From: Aureimonas altamirensis
GTDB taxonomy: Bacteria; Pseudomonadota; Alphaproteobacteria; Rhizobiales; Rhizobiaceae
Direction of reading: 5' to 3'
Length of the DNA stretch: 64,000 nt
Assembly: GCF_001463885.1 (NCBI RefSeq)
Contig: NZ_BBWQ01000006.1
Span: 1 to 64,000, forward strand
Shown: positions 34,808 through 43,364 of the stretch, in pieces
Numbering within the stretch: position 1 is the stretch's first letter
Layout of the letters: each line of letters starts with the position of its first letter
Position numbers and translations under genes: made by a program
Notes under the pieces: model-generated
The model's database searches: none
The model's input: only the letters and a program-made list of their open reading frames with translations
What the model was told of the DNA's origin: nothing

Positions 34808-35752
34808 TCATTCAGCGGCGATCAGCGCGTCCTGCTCGCGGCCTATGTTGCAGCGACGATCCTGGGCGGCTGCAAGGCGCTCCATCTTCTTCAGGTCGGA
34901 CGGCGCAAGGCGCATCGCGGCATCGACCCAGATGTCGACGACATCGCGCAGCTCCTGCAGGGAGATGCCGGCAACCCGGTTGCGGGTGCGGAACACCGCC
35001 TGCATGGCGTTGTGGCTGCGCGACTGCCGTGCGCACCATGCGCGCAACGCCGCTTCGCCTTCTCCGTCTTCCGCCAGAACGTCGACAAGCCCGATGCGGT
35101 GCAGCTCTTCCGCGGTGTAGATACGGCCGCTGAGGATCATGCGCTCGGCTTCGACGGCACAGATGCGGCGCGCGATCAGGCTATAGGCGCCCATGCCGGG
35201 GAACAGGTTGAACAGCACCTCCGGCAGGCCGAAACGGGCGCTGCGCTCGGCCACGATGACGTTGCATGACAAGGCCGTCTCGAAGCCGCCGCCCAGCGCA
35301 TCACCCTGCACGAGCGCCATGGTGACGACCGGCTGGTCGTAGCTGACCACGTTGTTCCAGACAATGTCGACGCAGGAATGGGCATACTTCTGGAGTAGAA
35401 GCTTGTGGCCCTTGCGGACGGCATCGGCGAAGAGGCGCAGGTCGCCGCCGAGGTTGAAGATGCCCGTGGACCGCGAGGCGACAACGAAATACTTGAATGG
35501 CAGCTCATTTTCGGGCGTCTGCGCCATGCGGTTGCGCAGGAAAGACTGCATCGATGTTACGTCCCGAAGCAGCTCCGGCGTGACGCTGGGCCGGGATTGC
35601 GGCTGCAGGTGACACCAGTAGATGCCGGCATCGCGGTCGAGCGAAAGATCGACATCGGAGTAAAGCGGCGTCCATGCGTCGCGGTCCTGCAGGCCGATGC
35701 CGGCCGTGGAGAGCAGGGAGGTCTGGGAAGGGTTCAAGAACTGGAAGGTCAT
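34808..35752 (-). CDS. rpfF: DSF synthase RpfF (crotonase family)
   Basis: A 314-residue crotonase-fold enzyme matching RpfF, which makes cis-2-unsaturated fatty acid signals from acyl carrier protein thioesters by dehydration and thioester cleavage. The oxyanion-hole segment is GIFNLGGDLRLF. Both catalytic glutamates are present and spaced as in Xanthomonas (20 residues apart): Glu158 in GDALGGGFETAL and Glu178 in FGLPEVLFNLFPGMGAY. The C-terminal helix with DIWVDAAM also matches. It converges on the rpfC-like gene rather than forming an operon. AGGAG lies 8 bases before the ATG. Confidence 0.94.
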   Translation of the reverse strand: MTFQFLNPSQTSLLSTAGIGLQDRDAWTPLYSDVDLSLDRDAGIYWCHLQPQSRPSVTPELLRDVTSMQSFLRNRMAQTPENELPFKYFVVASRSTGIFNLGGDLRLFADAVRKGHKLLLQKYAHSCVDIVWNNVVSYDQPVVTMALVQGDALGGGFETALSCNVIVAERSARFGLPEVLFNLFPGMGAYSLIARRICAVEAERMILSGRIYTAEELHRIGLVDVLAEDGEGEAALRAWCARQSRSHNAMQAVFRTRNRVAGISLQELRDVVDIWVDAAMRLAPSDLKKMERLAAAQDRRCNIGREQDALIAAE

Positions 35753-36112
35753 CGGGAGGCTCCTGGTGCGATGGGAGGATGTGCTGGGACTTGTCCGGAC
35801 GATAGTACACCGCCCTTATTGTGTTGTAACGCGGAAGTGCATCAATGCCCTTCGGACCACAAATAGTTGCAACTGAGTCACTTCTTTTGATCCTGCTGTC
35901 GAACGACTCTGGATGATCGATTTCTTGCCGCCGCCGGGACAGGCTGCATGCCTTCCTGGCGCGCTGGTATGACAGACGGACGACCATGGTCCTCCGAAGG
36001 ACAAAACAGTTATCCTGTAAACAAAAACTTGCAATTGATTCGTTGCGCTTGTCCCATATTCGGCGCCGTGTCACACCGGGGCCGCCGAAACGATTTTGGG
36101 ATTGGGCACGCG
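35753..36112. other. 360-base divergent promoter region between rpfF and the CoA-transferase gene
   Basis: No convincing gene is present. The stretch is more A/T-rich than its neighbours near 35,860-35,890 and 36,000-36,050, as expected for promoters of the two divergent genes. I see no strong -35/-10 pair and no clear operator. The frame of the CoA-transferase gene stays open through part of it but lacks a ribosome site and homologous sequence. Confidence 0.5.
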
Positions 36113-37303
36113 ATGCAAGCACCGGTTGCCGGCCTTCGGGTCGTCGAATTTGCCAGGATTCTCGCTGGGCCCTGGATCGGCCAGACGCTGGCCGACCTAG
36201 GCGCGGACGTCGTCAAGGTCGAGGCGCCGGGCGGCGACGACACGCGAAGCTGGGGCCCGCCATTCGTGCCCGGTATCGATGGCGACCACCTCAGCGCGGC
36301 ATATTTTCATGCCTGCAACCGTGGAAAACGGTCGATCGTACTCGACTTTTCGACGGAGCATGGGCGCGATGCCGCCCGCCGCCTGGCGGCCGACGCAGAT
36401 GTCGTCATCGAAAACTTCAAGCTGGGCGGCCTCAAGAAGTACGGCCTCGACTATGAAAGCCTCTCGGCGCTGAACCCCCGGCTCGTCTACTGCTCCATCA
36501 CCGGCTTCGGCCAGGATGGGCCTTATGCGCACCGCGCCGGCTACGATTACATCGTGCAGGGGCTTGGCGGCATCATGGACCTGACCGGCGATCCGCAGGG
36601 CGAGCCGCAGAAGGTCGGCGTCGCCTTCGCCGATATCTTTACCGGGCTCTACGGCGTCATCGCCATCCAGGCAGCCCTTGCCCAGCGGGAGCGGACGGGC
36701 AGGGGGCAGCATATCGACATGGCCCTTCTGGACTGCATGACAGGCGTTCTGGCCAACCAGGCGCTCAACTATCTGGTCTCGGGGGCCAGCCCGCATCGCA
36801 TGGGCAATGCCCATCCCAACATAGCGCCCTATCAGGTCTTCGCCGTCGCCGACGGCCACATCATCCTTGCCGTCGGCAACGACGGTCAGTTCGCAAGATT
36901 GTGTGAAGCGCTGGGGCAATCCGGCCTTGCCGCACAGCCGGACTTTGCCACCAATGCCGCTCGTGTCGGACAGCGGGACCGGCTTACCGCGCTTCTGGCG
37001 CCCTTGATCGCCGCCCACGGGCGCGACGACTTCCTGGCCATGATGGAGGCCGCCGGGGTTCCGGCCGGGCCGATCAACAGCGTATCCGATGTCTTCGCAG
37101 ATCCGCAGATTGTGGCGCGTGGCATGCGCATCGACATGGCGGAGGATGCCGCGCTCGGTGGCTCCGTACCCGGCGTCAGGACCCCGATCCGCTTTTCCGA
37201 CGCGGAGCTGGCCCTGTCGCGGCCATCGCCGAGGCTGGGGCAGCACACGCAGGAGATACTGGCCGAAATCGGCATGGATGCCGCGTCACGAGGCGGCGCG
37301 TGA
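36113..37303 (+). CDS. CaiB/BaiF family CoA-transferase
   Basis: A 396-residue class III CoA-transferase. The N-terminus (GLRVVEFARILAGPW, LADLGADVVKVEAP in parts) and the catalytic aspartate in FADIFTGLYG are typical. These enzymes move CoA between carboxylic acids, for example in succinate-, formate- or carnitine-linked pathways. No neighbouring acyl-CoA gene points to a substrate. ATG 36113 starts at the conserved N-terminus. Its last 18 bases overlap the opposing cobH. Confidence 0.93.
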   Translation: MQAPVAGLRVVEFARILAGPWIGQTLADLGADVVKVEAPGGDDTRSWGPPFVPGIDGDHLSAAYFHACNRGKRSIVLDFSTEHGRDAARRLAADADVVIENFKLGGLKKYGLDYESLSALNPRLVYCSITGFGQDGPYAHRAGYDYIVQGLGGIMDLTGDPQGEPQKVGVAFADIFTGLYGVIAIQAALAQRERTGRGQHIDMALLDCMTGVLANQALNYLVSGASPHRMGNAHPNIAPYQVFAVADGHIILAVGNDGQFARLCEALGQSGLAAQPDFATNAARVGQRDRLTALLAPLIAAHGRDDFLAMMEAAGVPAGPINSVSDVFADPQIVARGMRIDMAEDAALGGSVPGVRTPIRFSDAELALSRPSPRLGQHTQEILAEIGMDAASRGGA

Positions 37304-37939
37304 CAGGATGGCGATGGCGTTGACGGTTGCGGCGGCCATGGCGCTGCCGCCCCGTCGCCCGTGAACGATGATGGATGCCAGCTCATGGCGCTCGGCCAGG
37401 GCCTGCTTGGATTCCACTGCGCCCACGAAGCCGACCGGCATGCCGACCACCAGCGCCGGTTGCGCGCCTGCCTGCGACACGCATTCCAGCAGCCGGAAGA
37501 GTGCCGTGGGGGCATTGCCGAATACCAGGATGGCGCCGTCGATGCGGTTGGCCCACAGGTCCACCGCAGCGGCGCTGCGCGTGGTCTGCAGGGCCTGGGC
37601 GTGGTCGGCCACCCCGGCATCGTCGAGGGTGCAGGCAATGTCCACGCCCGGCGGCAGCAGCCTCTGGATGATGCCACGCGCCACCATTTGGACATCGCAC
37701 AGGATGGCTCGTCCGGCCCGCATCGCCTGCATGCCGGCAGCGACCGCGCCGGGGGTGAAACCTACGTCCGCAGCGATATCCACCATGCCGCAGGCGTGGA
37801 TGATGCGGGTGGCGACATCGGCCTCTTCGGCGGTGAAGCGCGACAGGTCCGCTTCCATCCGGATGGTTTCGAAGGATCTGGCATAGATCGCCTCCGGATT
37901 GCGCAGATAGTCGTAGGGCCGCTCTATGAAACCGCTCAT
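37286..37939 (-). CDS. cobH: Precorrin-8X methylmutase (CobH)
   Basis: A 217-residue enzyme that converts precorrin-8X to hydrogenobyrinic acid in cobalamin synthesis. Recognisable parts are IERPYDYLRNPEAIY, the RIIHACGMVD motif with the catalytic histidine, and PVGFVGAVESK. It stands alone here; in many relatives it sits in a long cob cluster. No cobalamin riboswitch is visible upstream. The other genes may be elsewhere in the genome. Confidence 0.93.
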   Translation of the reverse strand: MSGFIERPYDYLRNPEAIYARSFETIRMEADLSRFTAEEADVATRIIHACGMVDIAADVGFTPGAVAAGMQAMRAGRAILCDVQMVARGIIQRLLPPGVDIACTLDDAGVADHAQALQTTRSAAAVDLWANRIDGAILVFGNAPTALFRLLECVSQAGAQPALVVGMPVGFVGAVESKQALAERHELASIIVHGRRGGSAMAAATVNAIAILSRAAS

Positions 37940-38093
37940 GGTCCGCCATGTGTTGCAGTGCCGCGTCGCCGGGGCATTCTTCGTCTCCGCATGGGGTAAA
38001 CCGCGTGATTAAGGGGTGCAACATGCGGTGCGGAAATGTAGGTGCGTGCTTGTCCGGTTCGTTTCACAGGGGGTGCCGTTGGCCGAAGGCGAC

Positions 38094-39497
38094 ATGAACG
38101 AAATCCCCGAGGTTGAAACCCCGGCGGCATCCGGCATCTACGACGACGAGGGCAACATGCTCCAATCGTTCATGGACCGCGTCCGCGAGGCGCTGGCCAG
38201 GGACGACGCGTTCGAGCTGCGCGAAGCCATCGGCGGCCTGCACGAGACCGAACTCGGCGAAGTCCTCGGCTATCTGACGACGGAGCAGCGCCAGGCCCTG
38301 GTTCGCCTGATGGGCGAGGATTTCGACTATACCGCGCTGACCGAGGTGGACGAGGCCATCCGCCTCGAGATGATCCACGCCATGCCGCCCGAGCAGGTCG
38401 CCGTCGCGGTATCGGAGCTCGCATCGGACGATGCCGTCTACATCCTGGAGGATCTGGACGCGCAGGACCGCGACGAGATCCTCAGGCGGCTGCCCTTCCG
38501 CGAAAGGCTTCGCCTTCGCCGGGCGCTGGAGTATCCGGAAGAATCCGCCGGTCGCCGCATGCAGACCGAGTTCGTCGCGGTGCCGCCCTTCTGGACCGTC
38601 GGCCAGACCATAGACTACGTGCGCGAAGACGACGATCTGCCCGAGACCTTTTCCGAGGTCTTCGTGGTGGACCCCTCGTTCAAGCTGCGCGGGGCGGTGG
38701 CGCTGCATGAGATCCTCCGGGCCAAGCGGCCCGAGAAGATCGAATCCATCATGCATCCGACGCGCCACGCCATCCCGGCCGTAATGGACCAGGAAGAGGC
38801 CGCGCAGATCTTCGAGCAGTACGATCTTCTGTCGGCTGCCGTGGTGGACGAAAACGAAACGCTTGTCGGGGTGCTGACGATCGACGATATCGTCGACGTG
38901 ATCCAGGAAGAAGCGGAAGAAGATTTCCGTCGCCTCGGCGGCGTCGGCGACGAAGAGATATCCGACACCGTCCTGACGGCGGCGCGCTCGCGCTTCGCCT
39001 GGCTGTTCGTCAACCTGTTCACGGCCTTTCTGGCGGCATCCGTCATCGGGCTTTTCGACGGGACCATCCAGCAGATGGTGGCGCTGGCCGCGCTGATGCC
39101 GATCGTCGCCTCGATGGGCGGAAACGCGGCGGCACAGACCATGACGGTGACCGTGCGCGCCATCGCCACCCGCGACATTAACATTCATAATTCCGGGCGC
39201 ATCCTGCGGCGCGAGGTGCTTGTTGGCCTTCTGAACGGCACGGTGATCGCCTTCCTGATCGGGCTGGTCGTCACGCTGTGGTTCGGAGAGACGAGCCTCG
39301 GCATAGTCATCGCGGTCGCCATGATCATCAACATGCTGGCCGCGGCGCTGGCCGGCATCTTGATCCCGCTGCTTCTGAACCGCGCCGGTGCAGACCCCGC
39401 AATCGCCTCCGCCGTCTTCGTGACGGCGGTCACCGACGTCGTGGGTTTCTTCGGCTTTCTGGGGCTGGCCTCGTGGTGGTTCGGACTGGCGCGCTGA
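38094..39497 (+). CDS. mgtE: Magnesium transporter MgtE
   Basis: A 467-residue Mg2+ channel. It has the cytosolic MgtE N-domain (about 10-140), two CBS domains (about 145-275) with YDLLSAAVVDEN and GVLTIDDIVDVI, the plug helix, and five membrane helices. The pore helix sequence PIVASMGGNAAAQT and AVFVTAVTDVVGF are conserved. Gating by magnesium through the N and CBS domains is known for the family. ATG 38094 has AAGG 5 bases upstream; starts further up at 38073-38079 are possible. Confidence 0.93.
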   Translation: MNEIPEVETPAASGIYDDEGNMLQSFMDRVREALARDDAFELREAIGGLHETELGEVLGYLTTEQRQALVRLMGEDFDYTALTEVDEAIRLEMIHAMPPEQVAVAVSELASDDAVYILEDLDAQDRDEILRRLPFRERLRLRRALEYPEESAGRRMQTEFVAVPPFWTVGQTIDYVREDDDLPETFSEVFVVDPSFKLRGAVALHEILRAKRPEKIESIMHPTRHAIPAVMDQEEAAQIFEQYDLLSAAVVDENETLVGVLTIDDIVDVIQEEAEEDFRRLGGVGDEEISDTVLTAARSRFAWLFVNLFTAFLAASVIGLFDGTIQQMVALAALMPIVASMGGNAAAQTMTVTVRAIATRDINIHNSGRILRREVLVGLLNGTVIAFLIGLVVTLWFGETSLGIVIAVAMIINMLAAALAGILIPLLLNRAGADPAIASAVFVTAVTDVVGFFGFLGLASWWFGLAR

Positions 39498-39510
39498 TGC
39501 GTGGCGGTAA

Positions 39511-39536
39511 TTGACTTTTACGTAAATCTGATAAGA
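39511..39536. promoter_or_regulatory. Promoter with a TTTACGTAAA palindrome before the MerR-type regulator gene
   Basis: TTGACT (39511-39516) could be a -35 box. The perfect palindrome TTTACGTAAA (39517-39526) lies directly after it, where MerR-family regulators bind between promoter elements. It resembles sites reported for LiuR-type regulators, so the gene may control itself. The -10 box is not clear. Confidence 0.45.
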
Positions 39537-39565
39537 AAGAACCCAGGATTACGCTGGAGAGTTCG

Positions 39566-39958
39566 ATGCGCGATTACTACACCATCACCGAGCTGACGCG
39601 CGAGTTCGACATCTCCACGCGTACGATCCGCTTCTACGAGGATGAGGGGCTCCTGTCGCCCATCCGGCGCGGTCGGACGCGCCTGTTCCGCCATTCGGAC
39701 CGGCAGCTCCTGAAAAACGTTCTGCGCGGCAAGCGGCTGGGCTTTTCGATTGCTGAGATCCGCGAGATCATCGGAATGTATCGCTCTCCGCCCGGGGAGT
39801 CCGGGCAATTGCGTGCCATCGTGCGGCGCATCAACGAGCGCCGCGCCGAGCTGGAGCAGAAGCGCCGCGATATCCAGGAGCTTCTGGCCGAGCTGGATCA
39901 GGCGGAAGAGGCCTGCCTGACCCGGATGGCCGAGCTGGGTATCGCCCCCAACGGCTGA
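39566..39958 (+). CDS. MerR family regulator (LiuR-like)
   Basis: A 130-residue regulator. The N-terminal helix-turn-helix has YTITELTREFDISTRTIRFYEDEGLL, shown as YTITELTREF and RTIRFYEDEG, then RRGRTRLF, which closely fits LiuR, the regulator of branched-chain amino acid and fatty acid breakdown. The C-terminal half is a long dimerising helix (residues 75-120) ending with one cysteine. No liu genes are nearby, so targets would be elsewhere. GGAGAG precedes the ATG. Confidence 0.9.
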   Translation: MRDYYTITELTREFDISTRTIRFYEDEGLLSPIRRGRTRLFRHSDRQLLKNVLRGKRLGFSIAEIREIIGMYRSPPGESGQLRAIVRRINERRAELEQKRRDIQELLAELDQAEEACLTRMAELGIAPNG

Positions 39959-39965
39959 TGACGCA

Positions 39966-40928
39966 TCAGGGCAGGGTGCGCATCGTGCACATGGAGATCT
40001 TGTCCTGGAAATCGCCGGTCTGATCTTCCGTCAACCGGTTTGCCAGATAGGGCTCCATAAGGCCGGCATCGGAGAGTTCGGTTTCGACGCAGCCGCAATA
40101 GCTTTCGCAAATCTGCTCCGGCTGCTGCGCGGTGCAGGCGGCGATGCATTCTTGCCGGAAGACGCCTGTCAGGTCCGGCGGCATCACGTAGGACCACGCC
40201 GCGATCACCGCAATGTTGACCGGCTGGTGGATCAGGTAGAAGGCCAGCGAATGACTGCCGATGAAGCGGAGCGGGGCCGTCAGCGGCGTGGACAGGATTG
40301 CCGGGTTGAGCATCTTCAGCTTCAGCCAGCCTTCGTTTCGTGCCAGCCAGAGGCCGCAGCCGATGCCCAGAAGGATGATGCCCGTCCAGGGAAAGATCGG
40401 CACGATGTCGTTGGACATCGGCTCCTGTGCGGCAAAGCCGATCCAGGCCAGATATCGCGGGTTCATCGCGGCGGTCGTGTAGAGGTTGGGCAACGCGATC
40501 ACCAGAATGCCGGCGGCCACCGCCAGCCATGTCGAGCGGCGGACGAAGGCAAGGCCGATCAGGCTGCCGACGGCGATCTGGTGCAGGATGCCGAAAAACA
40601 CGAAGCTGCCGGGCGTGAACAGAAGCGTCGCGACCGTGATCGCCGTCGCACCGGCAGCGATCTGCGCCAGCCGCGTCAGGAAAGGCTGCCACCGGATGCC
40701 GCGCAGATGCGCCAGCACCAGCGAAAGACCCACGAGGAACAGGAAACTCGATGCGATCCCGCGGGCGAACAGACGCCAGCCACCGCTGTTCGCCGTTCCG
40801 CGTGCGATGTAGCCGAAGAATTCGAGATCCCAGGTGAAGTGATAGACCGCCATGGCGATCAGGGCGATGCCGCGCAACAGGTCCAGCACCTCGATGCGGC
40901 CTCGTTTCCTGCCCGCTGTTGCCGTCAT
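39966..40928 (-). CDS. Membrane protein with heparan-alpha-glucosaminide acetyltransferase-like (DUF1624) domain
   Basis: A 320-residue protein with about eight to nine hydrophobic segments. The start RIEVLDLLRGIALIAMAVYHFTWDL and the HQPVNIAVI helix match the DUF1624 acetyltransferase family, whose members move acetyl groups across membranes to sugars. The C-terminal 60 residues are soluble and contain seven cysteines, an unusual addition that may be periplasmic or bind metal. ATG 40928 has GAGGA 6 bases upstream. Confidence 0.87.
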   Translation of the reverse strand: MTATAGRKRGRIEVLDLLRGIALIAMAVYHFTWDLEFFGYIARGTANSGGWRLFARGIASSFLFLVGLSLVLAHLRGIRWQPFLTRLAQIAAGATAITVATLLFTPGSFVFFGILHQIAVGSLIGLAFVRRSTWLAVAAGILVIALPNLYTTAAMNPRYLAWIGFAAQEPMSNDIVPIFPWTGIILLGIGCGLWLARNEGWLKLKMLNPAILSTPLTAPLRFIGSHSLAFYLIHQPVNIAVIAAWSYVMPPDLTGVFRQECIAACTAQQPEQICESYCGCVETELSDAGLMEPYLANRLTEDQTGDFQDKISMCTMRTLP

Positions 40929-41069
40929 CGCCATTCCTCGCTTTGCCACAGGCTGTTTGTAACCTTTCCGGCCTTTCCGCAAGCCCGGTCCGGGGTAGCC
41001 GACCACGTTCGCGACAGGCTTGCGTGGTAGACGGGGCATCGTTCCTCAAGCGGTGGTTTCTGGCGAAGC

Positions 41070-41861
41070 ATGTTCTTTTATCTGTCCAAGATTTTCTGGT
41101 TCGTCGTTCAGCCGCTGTCGCTCGTGATGATCCTGATCGCCTTCGGGTTGGTTGCGGGGCTCGTCGGCTGGCGCAAGCTGTCGGCCTGGCTGACAGGCGT
41201 CGGTCTTGCATCGCTGCTGGTGATCGGGCTCTCGCCGCTCGGGCTATTGATGATGAACGGGCTGGAAGACCGTATCCCGCGGCCACCGCTGCCCGAACGG
41301 GTGGACGGGATCATCATTCTCGGCGGCGCACTGGACACCCGCGTCTCGGGCTCGCGCGGTGAACCCGAGTTGAACGACGCGGCAGACCGGGTCACCGAGG
41401 GCGTTGCCCTGGCACGGCGCTTTCCGCAGGCCCGGGTGATCTTTTCTGGCGGCAATGCAAGCGTCTTCGCCGACGATATCAGCGAGGCGGGTGTTGCCGG
41501 CCGGCTGATGGAAAGCCTTGGGCTGGAGCCTGGCCGGATCGAGCTGGAGGACCGCTCGCGCGATACGTACGAGAATGCCGTGCAGACCCGGCAGATGGCC
41601 GAGCCGCAGCCCGGAGAGGTCTGGCTTCTGGTTACCTCCGCCTTCCACATGCCGCGTGCCGTCGGCTGCTTCCGGGTGGCCGGCTTCGACGTGGTCCCCT
41701 GGCCGGTGGATTATCGCACGCCCACGGGTGCGGCGGTGTGGCGGCCATCGGCTGCCAACATCCGCAACGTCGAGAAGGTGCATTTCGCCATTCGCGAATA
41801 TATCGGGCTTGCGGCCTACTGGCTGTCCGGGCGCACCGACGCGCTGCTACCGCGCGCCTGA
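41070..41861 (+). CDS. YdcF/ElyC/SanA family protein (DUF218)
   Basis: A 263-residue protein with two N-terminal membrane helices (about 5-55) and a DUF218 domain: DGIIILGGAL, RFPQARVIFSGGN, RDTYENAVQ and VTSAFHMPRAVG are the conserved loops. ElyC and SanA affect envelope integrity and peptidoglycan precursor supply in E. coli, so an envelope role is likely but the reaction is unknown. Its last 15 bases overlap the convergent DUF3253 gene. Confidence 0.9.
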   Translation: MFFYLSKIFWFVVQPLSLVMILIAFGLVAGLVGWRKLSAWLTGVGLASLLVIGLSPLGLLMMNGLEDRIPRPPLPERVDGIIILGGALDTRVSGSRGEPELNDAADRVTEGVALARRFPQARVIFSGGNASVFADDISEAGVAGRLMESLGLEPGRIELEDRSRDTYENAVQTRQMAEPQPGEVWLLVTSAFHMPRAVGCFRVAGFDVVPWPVDYRTPTGAAVWRPSAANIRNVEKVHFAIREYIGLAAYWLSGRTDALLPRA

Positions 41862-42134
41862 CCCGCCGTCCGGCCGTCCGATACGGTAGATCCCCTTGAA
41901 GTCCTGCGGATCGACGGGACGTCCCTTGCGATAGACGCCGACCTGGCCTTCGCCGGCCAGTTCCACGACCGCCCGTCGCACCGGCTGCATCAGCAGCCGC
42001 CAGACCTTTTCATCCGACCCCGCCAGCGCACGGGCAACTTCGGACGGGCAGACTGTCTTGGGGGCCTCGCGTTCGTCCAGCATGCGCAGGATCGTGTCGC
42101 GGATATCGGAATGGGAGGTGATGCGCTGGGTCAA
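41847..42134 (-). CDS. DUF3253 family small winged-helix protein
   Basis: A 95-residue protein with TVCPSEVARAL, VWRLLMQPVRRAVVELA and the end part VGVYRKGRPVDPQDFKGIYRI, in pieces that match DUF3253, a predicted winged-helix family. TTG 42134 overlaps the stop of the DUF599 gene (TTGA), suggesting coupled translation; the frame is open further upstream but overlaps that gene. Function unknown. Confidence 0.82.
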   Translation of the reverse strand: MTQRITSHSDIRDTILRMLDEREAPKTVCPSEVARALAGSDEKVWRLLMQPVRRAVVELAGEGQVGVYRKGRPVDPQDFKGIYRIGRPDGGSGAR

Positions 42135-42841
42135 TGGTTGGGTCCGGAAGGTGCAAGGGCGCGGAGCGCATCGGAAAAGTACTGGCGGCGAAACAGAATG
42201 ATGGTCAGGCCGATGGTGGTTGCGATCAGCACATAGGGCCCCAGGAACCAGCCGAGATAGGCGACCCCGAAGAAAATGGTACGCAGCCCGGTGTTGAAGT
42301 GTCGGCCGGCAATGACGTTCATGCGCGTGGCGCGTTCCAGCGCCATTGCCGCCGCATCGGGGTCGGCGTCGGCTTCCATCCGCATGGGGATCGCACCGAC
42401 GAGTATGGTGCAGTAGTTGAACAGCCGGTAGGCCCAGCCGAACCGGAAGAAGGCAAGGGCGAAGATGGCCATGACGCCCAAGAGCTTCAACTCCACCTGC
42501 GCGCGGTCCGCCAGGCCGGACAGGGGAAGGTCCTGGGCGATGACGGCGATCTGCTCCGCAGACCCCATGAGGGCGAAGCAGCCGCCGATTGCAAAGATGC
42601 AGCTCGATGCGAAGAACGCCGTTCCCTGCTGCAACCCGGCCATGATGGCCGTATCGATCATCCGCAGGTCGCGGCGCATCAGGGTCTGCATCCAGACCGA
42701 TCGTTGCTCGTTCATGCGCGCCGTCAGGCCGCGCCGGCTCATCGGGCTGCGGTCGGCGACGTAGCTGTAGACGATCCAGCCCCCGACGAAGACCAGGAAG
42801 GCAATCTGGTTGAGCGTATCGAATGGCGCGAGGAAGCTCAT
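42131..42841 (-). CDS. DUF599 family membrane protein
   Basis: A 236-residue inner-membrane protein with about four hydrophobic segments. RMNEQRSVWMQTLMRRDLRMID and the FRFGWAYRLFNYC and RHFNTGLRTIFFGVAYLGWF stretches, cited in parts, identify DUF599. Function unknown. ATG 42841 has AAGAAGG about 9 bases upstream. It is transcribed before the small DUF3253 gene. Confidence 0.88.
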   Translation of the reverse strand: MSFLAPFDTLNQIAFLVFVGGWIVYSYVADRSPMSRRGLTARMNEQRSVWMQTLMRRDLRMIDTAIMAGLQQGTAFFASSCIFAIGGCFALMGSAEQIAVIAQDLPLSGLADRAQVELKLLGVMAIFALAFFRFGWAYRLFNYCTILVGAIPMRMEADADPDAAAMALERATRMNVIAGRHFNTGLRTIFFGVAYLGWFLGPYVLIATTIGLTIILFRRQYFSDALRALAPSGPNH

Positions 42842-42924
42842 CGGGGCATACCTTCTTCTGCGTGACCGGCCCTTTCGCGGCACCCTGTCTTGACCGCGAT
42901 CCTTGCGGACGGCAAGACGCTGGC

Positions 42925-43362
42925 ATGGTGCTCAACATGATAAAGCTGTGCGTCGGCGTCGACACGGTCGAAGATCTGGAAAGCCACGTCGCCTTGCGGC
43001 TGGCCGCCGCCCGTGCGGCCGGATTGCCGGCCGAGCAGACGCATCGAACCCGCGTGACGCCCAAGCGCGCGGCCGAGATACTCGACGGCGGCTCGCTGTA
43101 CTGGGTCATCAAGGGCAATGTCCAGCTTCGACAGCCGATCCGCCGTTTCGACGCGGTTACCGAGGCCGACGGCATAGAGCGTTGTCATATCGTGCTGGAG
43201 CCTGTCTTCCAGCGTACGGCGTGGCAGCCGCGCCGTGCCTTTCAGGGCTGGCGGTATTTGACAGGCGAGGATGCGCCGCCCGACCTTGGTGCGGACGATG
43301 CCTCGATTGCGGCCCTGCCGCCCGAACTCAGGCGGGAGCTTGCCGCACTCGGCCTCTTGTAG
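42925..43362 (+). CDS. DUF1489 family protein
   Basis: A 145-residue protein with the DUF1489 features: the opening IKLCVGVDTVEDL, then THRTRVTPKRAAEIL, GSLYWVIKG and RAFQGWRYL. The family is common in alphaproteobacteria and has no known function. ATG 42925 gives the expected N-terminus. It is divergent from the DUF599 gene. Confidence 0.88.
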   Translation: MVLNMIKLCVGVDTVEDLESHVALRLAAARAAGLPAEQTHRTRVTPKRAAEILDGGSLYWVIKGNVQLRQPIRRFDAVTEADGIERCHIVLEPVFQRTAWQPRRAFQGWRYLTGEDAPPDLGADDASIAALPPELRRELAALGLL

Positions 43363-43364
43363 TT

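Noticed and set aside
35753-36112. A coding gene in the rpfF/CoA-transferase gap
   Set aside because: Short frames exist on both strands but lack ribosome sites, and their translations show no recognisable domain.
37940-38060. Cobalamin riboswitch before cobH
   Set aside because: A GCGGCACTGC string faintly recalls the riboswitch core, but the B12 box and the other conserved blocks are missing and the space is too short.
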